Program-made: the position numbers and the translations under genes
Assembly (NCBI GenBank): GCA_900321895.1
Contig: ONYB01000154.1
Coordinates: 1-15,372 of the forward strand
Direction of reading: 5' to 3'
DNA from: an uncultured Brachyspira sp.
GTDB taxonomy: Bacteria; Cyanobacteriota; Vampirovibrionia; Gastranaerophilales; Gastranaerophilaceae
DNA length: 15,372 bases
Shown: piece by piece, positions 1-5,211 of the stretch
How the letters are laid out: every line of letters starts with the position of its first letter
How positions within the stretch are numbered: the stretch's first letter is position 1
The notes under the pieces: model-generated
What the model was told of the DNA's origin: nothing
Seen by the model: only the letters and a program-made list of their open reading frames with translations
Databases searched by the model: none

Positions 1-746
1 AAGACACAAACAAAGAGGATTTTTATTTTTCGATATCAGAAGCTACAAAACGAGATTTCATCAAATATGTTCCGACAATCGATCCCGAACACATCACAAC
101 GACACTACTTGCGTGCAGTGAGGCGTTCAGACCTGAACCGGAAAAAACAAAAGCTTCTTTAGAAAAATACAATTTACCGACAGATAAAAAATACATATTC
201 AGTCTTTGCACCCTTGAACCACGCAAAAACCTTATTCGAGCAGCAAAAACATTCATACAATTCATAGAAAAGCATAAAATTAATGATTTAATATTTATTT
301 TAGGCGGAGGCAGCTGGGAAGGTTTTATCGAAAAGCTTGAAAAAGAAGTACCTGATTTTGACAAATACCGAGATAAAATTATCAAAGCGGGGTATATAGA
401 TGATGAGGATTTAGCACCATTATATTCGGGAGCGGAGTGGTTTGTTTATACTTCTCAATACGAAGGCTTCGGTTTGCCACCGTTGGAAGCTATGAGCTGT
501 GGCTGTGCCGTAATTACATCAAACAATTCATCCTTACCGGAAGTAGTAGGTGATGCCGGAATAATGATAGACTGGGATAACGAAGAAGAACACGTCCAAG
601 CCTATGAAAAATACTATTTCAACCCTGAAATCAGAAACGAATACGCACAAAAAGGACTTGAAAGAGCCAAACAATTCTCTTGGCAAAAATGCACGGATGA
701 AATGGTTAAAGTGATGAAAAAAGAATTTGAAAAAGAAAATCTATAG
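1..746 (+). CDS. GT4-family glycosyltransferase, C-terminal part (5' end outside window)
   Basis: The reading frame is open from base 3 to the stop at 746, giving 247 residues without a start codon, so the N-terminal acceptor domain lies upstream of the window. What remains is the nucleotide-sugar-binding Rossmann domain of a group 1 (GT4) glycosyltransferase. It contains the strand-loop FSLCTLEPRKN near the domain start, the ILGGGSWEG loop, and the donor-binding EGFGLPPLEAMSCGCAVI stretch with the E-x7-E pair, followed by the usual SSLPEVVGDAG segment. Such enzymes transfer a sugar from an activated donor to lipid- or glycan-linked acceptors at the cytoplasmic face of the membrane, typically in surface polysaccharide synthesis. 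Donor and acceptor cannot be told from this fragment. The internal ATG at 474 is not the real start, because the homologous sequence continues upstream of it in frame. Confidence 0.88.
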   Translation, partial: DTNKEDFYFSISEATKRDFIKYVPTIDPEHITTTLLACSEAFRPEPEKTKASLEKYNLPTDKKYIFSLCTLEPRKNLIRAAKTFIQFIEKHKINDLIFILGGGSWEGFIEKLEKEVPDFDKYRDKIIKAGYIDDEDLAPLYSGAEWFVYTSQYEGFGLPPLEAMSCGCAVITSNNSSLPEVVGDAGIMIDWDNEEEHVQAYEKYYFNPEIRNEYAQKGLERAKQFSWQKCTDEMVKVMKKEFEKENL

Positions 747-878
747 CTTTTATTAAGAAATATAGCTTGTGAAATCTGGGATTACTTTACTTGCTTGCAT
801 TATTATGTTACAAATTAAAAAGATTGATTTTTATCAAGAGAGAATAATAGCTGAAAGCAGAATAGGTAATTTTTTATA

Positions 879-1667
879 ATGCATAATAATAAACTTGATT
901 TAATTGAATTTCACATAGTAGAACATTGTAACCTTAATTGTAAAAGTTGCATGCATTTCTCACCGCTTGCGGATAAAAGTTTTATCAAAATATCTGATTT
1001 TAAACGTGATGTAAAAAAAATGGCTGAAATTACAAAAGGAAATGTTGAAACTATCAATATTCTTGGTGGCGAACCACTTTTGCACCCGTCTGTTTTAAAA
1101 TTACTCAAAACCGCAAGATATTATTTTAAAAATTCTGAAATTAGATTAGTATCAAACGGCATTTTAGTTCCAACACAAAAAGAATTATTCTGGAAAACTT
1201 TAAAAAGCTTAAACATTCACCTTTCCATTACTAAATATCCTCTTGATATTAACTATCAAAAAATCAGCTACCTTACACAAAAATATGGAATAAAATACAC
1301 CTTCTATGCACCAAGCAAAGAAAATTCTCAATGGTACTTCCCGCTTGATGTTGACGGAAAACAAGACCCTGCAAAAAGTTTCGAAAATTGTAGAAAAGGT
1401 AATAACTGCACCAATATAAATATTTTTAGAGGAAAACTCTATATGTGTCCTGTTGTCAGTTATGTACGATATTTTAATAAATTTTTCAACAAAAATCTTC
1501 CTGTTGAAGAATCTGATTACCTATCTTTGAAAAATATTAAAGATATTCAAGAAATCCTCGACTTTATCTCAAAACCGACTCCGTTTTGCAGATTTTGCAA
1601 TATTAGTGCCAGAACTTATGATAATAAATGGGAACGTTCAAAATTAGACATCGCTGAATGGACTTAG
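879..1667 (+). CDS. Radical SAM protein with C-terminal auxiliary-cluster cysteines
   Basis: This 262-residue protein has the radical SAM signature C17-x3-C21-x2-C24, which holds the [4Fe-4S] cluster that cleaves S-adenosylmethionine. The SAM-binding GGEP motif lies at 63-66. The C-terminal part carries more cysteines (C171, C177, C190 and the pair C237/C240), a layout like the SPASM/twitch regions that bind extra iron-sulfur clusters in peptide- and sugar-modifying members. The substrate is unknown. It follows the glycosyltransferase by 132 bp on the same strand, so modification of a surface glycan or an attached molecule is a reasonable guess. The spacer holds no clear promoter. The start is the first ATG before the motif; upstream there is only a weak AGG, plus a TAATTT hexamer six bases before ATG that resembles the leaderless pattern elsewhere in the window but has no good -35. 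Confidence 0.85.
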   Translation: MHNNKLDLIEFHIVEHCNLNCKSCMHFSPLADKSFIKISDFKRDVKKMAEITKGNVETINILGGEPLLHPSVLKLLKTARYYFKNSEIRLVSNGILVPTQKELFWKTLKSLNIHLSITKYPLDINYQKISYLTQKYGIKYTFYAPSKENSQWYFPLDVDGKQDPAKSFENCRKGNNCTNINIFRGKLYMCPVVSYVRYFNKFFNKNLPVEESDYLSLKNIKDIQEILDFISKPTPFCRFCNISARTYDNKWERSKLDIAEWT

Positions 1668-1685
1668 ATAAGCATCGCATTTCTG

Positions 1686-1694
1686 TGTTATAAT
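1686..1694 (+). promoter_or_regulatory. Extended -10 promoter for fic
   Basis: TGTTATAAT is a perfect extended -10 element. No convincing -35 lies 17 bases upstream, which is tolerated by extended -10 promoters. Transcription would begin near 1701, right at the AAAGGGG Shine-Dalgarno (1701-1707), giving a leader of only about 14 bases before the ATG at 1715. The identical TGTTATAATT string drives the small-peptide RNA at 3955. Confidence 0.6.
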
Positions 1695-1714
1695 TTACTC
1701 AAAGGGGTCTGTTA

Positions 1715-2323
1715 ATGGTTTTAGAAAACAAATTGGGAATTACCACAAGTTCAGAATTGGCAAATGTTGAAGAAAAAATCAGCAAGAAAAAAGCTCTTAA
1801 ACTTTTTGAAAATGATATCTTAAAAAATTTGCCGACAGGAAAATTTAAAACTTTGGCAAAAATTCATGAACATTTGTTTGAAGATATCTACGAAATTGCA
1901 GGCAAAGTCCGAACAGTAAATATCTCAAAAGAAAATTTCCGTTTTGCTCCATTGATTTACCTAAATGAAGCCCTCGAAAATATCGACAAAATGCCACAAT
2001 CAACATTTGATGAAATTATTTCAAAATATGTTGAAATGAATGTTGCACACCCTTTTCGAGAAGGTAATGGCAGAAGTACAAGAATTTGGCTGGATGATAT
2101 TCTGAAAAAAGAGTTGAACAAAGTCGTTGACTGGTCAAAAGTCGATAAAGAAGACTATCTGCTTGCAATGGAAAGAAGTCCGGTCAAAGACCTAGAAATC
2201 AAAGTGCTTTTGAGCAATGCACTCACTGACAAAATAAACAACCGAGAAGTCTACCTGAAAGGCATTGACGCAAGCTACAATTACGAAGGCTACATTACAT
2301 ACAAATCTCAAGACTTGAGCTAA
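1715..2323 (+). CDS. fic: Fic family protein adenylyltransferase, class III (self-inhibited)
   Basis: This 202-residue Fic-domain enzyme should transfer AMP from ATP to a hydroxyl side chain of a target protein. The complete active-site motif HPFREGNGRSTR is at 112-123, with H112 as general base. The target-binding flap (KENFRFAP) lies near 72-79. The C-terminal helix contains S187-x3-E191-G192, the (S/T)xxxE(G/N) inhibitory motif. Its C-terminal position marks class III Fic proteins, of which Neisseria meningitidis NmFic is the type; overall sequence and length resemble it closely. Family members of this class modify DNA gyrase subunit B and are controlled by oligomerisation and autoadenylylation, so no separate antitoxin is needed, and none is seen. 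The gene has its own promoter and SD. It converges on trmB with only 8 bp between stops and no evident terminator. Residues after 192 extend a little beyond NmFic. Confidence 0.9.
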   Translation: MVLENKLGITTSSELANVEEKISKKKALKLFENDILKNLPTGKFKTLAKIHEHLFEDIYEIAGKVRTVNISKENFRFAPLIYLNEALENIDKMPQSTFDEIISKYVEMNVAHPFREGNGRSTRIWLDDILKKELNKVVDWSKVDKEDYLLAMERSPVKDLEIKVLLSNALTDKINNREVYLKGIDASYNYEGYITYKSQDLS

Positions 2324-2331
2324 TCCTAGCC

Positions 2332-3150
2332 TTAATGCACTTTATAAAAATCTGTACCGCCGATGACTTTGTCTTTCAACCGTTTTAGGCCTGCTCCATA
2401 AAAGTATTTCAACTGCTCCGGAAATTGCTCCGAAATGTCTATCAAATACATGTCGTGTATAATAAATTCCTTTATTAAAAACACGATATCCTCGTTCTTC
2501 GTCCAAACTACATCTGGTATTTCCTGCTTTTTATTCTCAATTTTGCCAAACAATCCCTCCTGATTGTCTGCCGTCATAAATATCATTTTCCCACCTAGTA
2601 CATGCTCTATCTCTCGCCCGTTATAATGTCGGAATACTGTACCAAAATTACAGTTAAAATTGTCGTAACCAACTATTTTTATGTCTAACCCGCGGTTATA
2701 TGCATCGAACAAATCAGCTTCAAAATACTTGAAATCCTGCGACCAAATTTCTATAAATATCTCTTTCTTTGCACTTTTTATTATCTCTACTATCTTATCT
2801 TTTATCGACAAATCGCCGTACACACTCAAAATCGGCTCTGTGTAATTATCCTTTACATTAGGTAATTTTTTATCTAAAAAATCTAATGTAGACGTGATTT
2901 TTCGACGATATCTTTTCGTCAATTCTTTTGGTTTTATCGGGGTATATGTAACCGGTTTTGTATTCGAAGAAGTAACAATATGTGCCGTTTCCAAGGCTTT
3001 CAAAGTGTCATAGGCCCTTGCTTGCGGAATATCTGCAAGTTTACTCACTTCATAACCCGTCGCAGGATATTTTTTGAGCAAAGAAAGATATACCTTTGCC
3101 TCGTAACTGTTCAAACCGATTTCTTTTAAATTTTCTACCAACTCATCCAT
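2332..3150 (-). CDS. TrmB-family transcriptional regulator
   Basis: The 272-residue protein has an N-terminal winged helix-turn-helix (about 4-75; IGLNSYEAKVYLSLLKKYPA then TGYEVSKLADIPQARAYDTL), the TrmB signature arrangement. A short helical linker rich in basic residues (about 76-98) follows. The C-terminal domain starts with LSVYGDLSIKDKIVEIIKSA, typical of the PLD-like ligand domain of this family. It is a DNA-binding regulator; related proteins sense sugars, but no ligand can be assigned here. It diverges from hepT-mntA across a 90-bp gap with an imperfect dyad over its own -35, so autoregulation and control of the toxin pair are plausible. There is no Shine-Dalgarno; the ATG lies exactly six bases after a TAATAT -10, so the mRNA is probably leaderless. 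Confidence 0.85.
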   Translation of the reverse strand: MDELVENLKEIGLNSYEAKVYLSLLKKYPATGYEVSKLADIPQARAYDTLKALETAHIVTSSNTKPVTYTPIKPKELTKRYRRKITSTLDFLDKKLPNVKDNYTEPILSVYGDLSIKDKIVEIIKSAKKEIFIEIWSQDFKYFEADLFDAYNRGLDIKIVGYDNFNCNFGTVFRHYNGREIEHVLGGKMIFMTADNQEGLFGKIENKKQEIPDVVWTKNEDIVFLIKEFIIHDMYLIDISEQFPEQLKYFYGAGLKRLKDKVIGGTDFYKVH

Positions 3151-3156
3151 AACACG

Positions 3157-3185
3157 ATATTAACAGATTTTTCAGCTCAGTACAA
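3157..3185 (-). promoter_or_regulatory. Promoter of the trmB-type gene, apparently leaderless
   Basis: On the minus strand TTGTAC (3185-3180), a 17-base spacer and TAATAT (3162-3157) form a sigma-70-type promoter, with an upstream TGT giving an extended -10. Six bases later comes the ATG, so the predicted start of transcription coincides with the start codon. Confidence 0.6.
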
Positions 3186-3190
3186 GTGAG
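3176..3190. promoter_or_regulatory. Imperfect 15-bp dyad, candidate operator in the trmB/hepT divergent gap
   Basis: CTCAGTACAAGTGAG has matching outer arms (CTCA/TGAG) and covers the -35 of the trmB-type promoter. A winged-helix regulator encoded next door is the natural candidate to bind it. This is one short dyad in one sequence, so it is a suggestion only. Confidence 0.3.
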
Positions 3191-3240
3191 TAGATAAAAA
3201 ATTTTGTTTGTGAAATAATTCCAATAAGAATGGAGGTCTT

Positions 3241-3651
3241 GTGATTAATACTGAATATCTTGAACGCTGTATTCTAACACTCGAAAAATCTTACTCTATG
3301 ATTAAATCGGCAGAAGAAGGCTCGATTGATTATGAAATGTACAGAAATTCACTCGTGAAAAGCTTTGAAATGACATTAGAACAAAGCGGAAAACTTTTGA
3401 GAAAACACTTGACCCTGTTTTTTGCAAGTAAAAAAGAAGCTGACAAACTACCGTTTAAAGATTTGTTCCGAAACGCTTTAAAACATTCTATACTAACAGA
3501 AGCCGAAGTTAATCGTTGGATGCAATACCGTGACAATCGAAATAACACCGCACACGACTACGGACAAGCCTTTGCGGAAGAAACACTTAATTTGATTGAC
3601 GATTTTATTGTCGACGTTAAACATCTGAAAGAAGTCATTAAAAATGGATAA
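3241..3651 (+). CDS. hepT: HEPN-domain toxin of a HepT-MntA (type VII) pair
   Basis: This 136-residue, mostly helical HEPN protein belongs to the HI0074/'nucleotidyltransferase substrate-binding' family. R100-N-N-T-A-H105-D-Y107 matches the RX4HXY motif, which serves as the RNase active site of HepT toxins. In studied HepT proteins the tyrosine is the residue to which the partner MntA attaches AMP, shutting the toxin off; here that would be Y107. The start codon is GTG, fixed by a good GGAGG (3232-3236) four bases upstream. The stop overlaps the next gene by 8 bp, so the two proteins are made in a coupled way. The gene order toxin-then-antitoxin is the usual one for this system. No strong promoter hexamers were found just upstream. 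Confidence 0.88.
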   Translation: MINTEYLERCILTLEKSYSMIKSAEEGSIDYEMYRNSLVKSFEMTLEQSGKLLRKHLTLFFASKKEADKLPFKDLFRNALKHSILTEAEVNRWMQYRDNRNNTAHDYGQAFAEETLNLIDDFIVDVKHLKEVIKNG

Positions 3652-3946
3652 CTTATTTGTAAAACCGCAATATTTGAAGATGCTCACGGATATTTTTGAA
3701 CAATACTGTCCGAATGCGGAAATTTGGGCTTACGGAAGCAGGGTTAACGGTGACGCACACGAGGGAAGTGACCTTGATATGGTTGTAAAAAATTTTCATT
3801 CAAACACCGCGAAATTATCCGAACTACGAGAACTTATCACGAACAGCAATATCCCGTTTTTGACTGATATCAATGAATTTGACAAGTTACCGAAATATTT
3901 CCAAGATGAAATTTTGAAAAAATACGTCGTTATTTTTAATAAATAA
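3644..3946 (+). CDS. mntA: Minimal nucleotidyltransferase antitoxin (AMP transferase)
   Basis: This 100-residue MNT-fold protein has G31-S32-x10-D43-x-D45 (AYGSRVNGDAHEGSDLDMVV), the metal-binding signature of MntA antitoxins. A third acidic residue, probably D75 in FLTDINEFD, completes the usual catalytic triad. In characterised type VII systems MntA transfers AMP from ATP to the HepT tyrosine. The length is normal for the family and all catalytic residues are present, so the pair looks functional. It begins inside the last codons of hepT (8-bp overlap). The stop at 3946 lies only 11 bases before the -10 of the next element's promoter. Confidence 0.88.
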   Translation: MDNLFVKPQYLKMLTDIFEQYCPNAEIWAYGSRVNGDAHEGSDLDMVVKNFHSNTAKLSELRELITNSNIPFLTDINEFDKLPKYFQDEILKKYVVIFNK

Positions 3947-3954
3947 CTTTTTTA

Positions 3955-3963
3955 TGTTATAAT
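3955..3963 (+). promoter_or_regulatory. Extended -10 promoter of the small-peptide RNA
   Basis: TGTTATAAT is a perfect extended -10. The -35 at 17-bp spacing (TTTAAT, 3935-3940, inside the end of mntA) is poor. With the six-base spacing seen at other promoters here, the RNA starts at G3970, the first base of a hairpin. Confidence 0.65.
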
Positions 3964-4078
3964 TATTGTGAACTTTTAAGTTCAGCACAGAGTAAAAGAA
4001 ACTCTTTCGAAAAGGAACACACTCGACAACATTGATTGTAGATCTTCGGGGTAGTTCCCGACTAGAAAGGGGGTCGGT

Positions 4079-4159
4079 ATGGATAAATTCAATATAAGTT
4101 TATTATTAATCTTTATGATTTTATTTATACTAAAAAACGGCTCCGAACCCAAGGGCTAA
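4079..4159 (+). CDS. 26-residue hydrophobic peptide, candidate type I toxin
   Basis: A strong Shine-Dalgarno AAAGGGGG (4066-4073) sits five bases before an ATG that opens 26 codons. The peptide has a short polar start (MDKFN), an unbroken hydrophobic run (ISLLLIFMILFIL, residues 6-18) and a polar tail KNGSEPKG, consistent with a membrane-inserting peptide. Known type I toxins (TxpA, BsrG, the 'holin-like' peptides of Firmicutes, AapA) have this general design, but I see no specific sequence match. The last codons lie inside the hairpin that ends the antisense RNA. The ORF is far below normal gene-finder limits. It could instead be a leader or a small membrane protein of other function. The RBS, position between two promoters and antisense RNA make translation likely. 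Confidence 0.6.
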   Translation: MDKFNISLLLIFMILFILKNGSEPKG

Positions 4160-4215
4160 GAACCGTTTTGACCTTCGTAAGAGCTTCCGGTAGTTCTCAC
4201 CAACTACCACTCTGT
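4131..4215 (-). ncRNA. Predicted ~85-nt antisense RNA, candidate type I antitoxin
   Basis: A minus-strand promoter places the start near 4215, and an intrinsic terminator ends the RNA near 4131. The RNA would be fully complementary to the 3' UTR and the last nine or so codons of the small ORF, including the AACTACC and ACTCTGTG segments needed for the mRNA fold. Antitoxin RNAs that overlap the toxin mRNA's 3' part are known from TxpA/RatA and BsrG/SR4. Existence is inferred only from promoter, terminator and overlap. Confidence 0.55.
4132..4169 (-). terminator. Intrinsic terminator of the antisense RNA (and probably of nrnA-yihY)
   Basis: On the minus strand AAAACGGTTC (4169-4160) pairs with GAGCCGTTTT (4143-4134) over 10 bp with one U-G wobble, ending in a run of six T. 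On the plus strand the same position is a C-A mismatch, so the stem suits minus-strand RNA. No other terminator follows the yihY stop at 4282, so transcripts of that operon may also end here. Confidence 0.7.
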
Positions 4216-4221
4216 GTTTTC

Positions 4222-4250
4222 ATTATACACTATTATTCAATATTTTTCAA
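4222..4250 (-). promoter_or_regulatory. Consensus antisense promoter facing the small-peptide gene
   Basis: TTGAAA (4250-4245), exactly 17 bases and TATAAT (4227-4222) on the minus strand match the sigma-70 consensus at 11 of 12 positions, the best promoter in the window. Transcription would start near 4215, within the 3' end of the sense RNA. There is no ORF of note downstream on that strand. Confidence 0.7.
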
Positions 4251-4281
4251 CTGTTTCGTGTAACAATATTTAACAATGCAA

Positions 4282-5211
4282 CTAATCTTCTTTTTTATTG
4301 AGTTTTTTTAGAGCGTCCAAATCTGCTTGGATTTCACGAGCTTTTTCGCTAAGTTTGTTGTAAACTTGAGAATTTATTTCACCACCAACCAAAATCAAAA
4401 CTGACGTATAATACATCCACATCATCAAAACTGCAAACGCTCCGATTGTACCGTAAACCATATTGTAAGTTTTGAGGTTGTTGACGTAAATCGAAAATCC
4501 CCACGAGCCGACAAGCCAGAATATACAGAAAAAGAATGTCCCAGGAAGTGCACTTTGACGTTTAAATTTGTCGTTTCCTCTCAAATCCGGTAAAATATAA
4601 TAACTTAAAAATGCCATTAAATACAAGGCTGCAAAAGCTATCGGCCAACGAAGAGTCAAAAGAGTTATTGCGACAACTTTTGACATGTGAAAATGCATTA
4701 CAAAAAAATTGACTATTAATTTTCCGAATACTATAAGGTTTATTGTCAAAAACAATACCATTGTATCAACAAAAACCATTATTAATGACAAGGTTCTTGT
4801 GTATAAAAAATTTCGAGTTTCTTCGACTTTGTAAGCTCTGTTAAGCCCTTTCAAAACGACCGCCATTGCGTTGGAAGAAAGAAAAATAGTAACACAAATA
4901 CCGGTTATTGCCATTAATTTTCCGTGTGAAAATATCATAGCTTCGTTCAAAACCGTTTTAATAAGTGCCATTGCCTGTTCAGGCATAATGTTAGAAAGAA
5001 ACATCAAAACAGGTGTCATAAGGGATTTATTGCCCATCCAACCGAAAACGGCTGTCAAAAAGAGCATGAACGGAAAAATTCCGATAACCATCATAAATCC
5101 CATTTCGGAAGCCATTCCGTAAAAATCGTTTTCTATGACGGAGATTACGAACCTTTTTATCACCCGATAAAGTTTTATTAACTTTTCTTTGATTTTTCTT
5201 TTCCTGATCAT
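4282..5211 (-). CDS. YihY/BrkB-family inner-membrane protein
   Basis: This 309-residue integral membrane protein has a basic N-terminus (MIRKRKIKEKLIKLYRVIKR) and about six hydrophobic segments near 38-58, 97-120, 139-168, 178-205, 220-243 and 255-278. The C-terminal block YNMVYGTIGAFAVLMMWMYY followed by LVGGEIN is the hallmark of the YihY/BrkB family. The family was once called RNase BN by mistake; its molecular function is not established, and 'virulence factor BrkB' is a historical name. A charged, probably helical cytoplasmic tail (281-309) closes it. Its ATG overlaps the stop of the upstream nrnA-type gene in an ATGA arrangement (5208-5211), so translation is coupled and the two form an operon. 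Downstream, the only terminator-like hairpin lies within the antisense RNA element. Confidence 0.9.
   Translation of the reverse strand: MIRKRKIKEKLIKLYRVIKRFVISVIENDFYGMASEMGFMMVIGIFPFMLFLTAVFGWMGNKSLMTPVLMFLSNIMPEQAMALIKTVLNEAMIFSHGKLMAITGICVTIFLSSNAMAVVLKGLNRAYKVEETRNFLYTRTLSLIMVFVDTMVLFLTINLIVFGKLIVNFFVMHFHMSKVVAITLLTLRWPIAFAALYLMAFLSYYILPDLRGNDKFKRQSALPGTFFFCIFWLVGSWGFSIYVNNLKTYNMVYGTIGAFAVLMMWMYYTSVLILVGGEINSQVYNKLSEKAREIQADLDALKKLNKKED

Larger units (their letters stand above)
3970..4220 (+). other. Predicted structured toxin mRNA with complementary ends
   Basis: The predicted ~250-nt transcript begins with hairpin GAACT/AGTTC (3970-3974 and 3979-3983). CACAGAGT (3986-3993) is perfectly complementary to ACTCTGTG (4209-4216), which is followed by TTTT, so the ends can close in an 8-bp helix. 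Next to it GGTAGTT/AACTACC (4189-4195 and 4202-4208) forms a 7-bp hairpin. Upstream of the ORF, CGGG/CCCG (4047-4050 and 4057-4060) competes with CCGAC/GTCGG (4058-4062 and 4073-4077), which would put the Shine-Dalgarno in a loop. GGTAGTTC occurs at both 4050-4057 and 4189-4196, so AACTACC can pair with either. A weak terminator at about 4180-4220 is likely. Pairings were read by eye, not folded by software. Confidence 0.55.

Noticed and set aside
742..768. Direct repeat TATAGCTT (742-749 and 761-768) after the glycosyltransferase
   Set aside because: It is short, AT-rich and partly inside the coding end, with no matching element between the copies; chance is likely.
911..1108. Minus-strand frame opposite the radical SAM gene, and similar short frames opposite other genes (for example 23-385, 3330-3548, 8152-8406)
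   Set aside because: All are antisense or out-of-frame shadows of well-supported genes, with no RBS, promoter or recognisable motif.
3970..4220. tmRNA, 6S RNA, RNase P RNA or SRP RNA as the identity of the structured RNA
   Set aside because: None of the conserved cores of these RNAs was seen: no tmRNA tag peptide, no SRP GGAAG-type loop, no RNase P consensus blocks. A small ORF with a strong SD explains it better.
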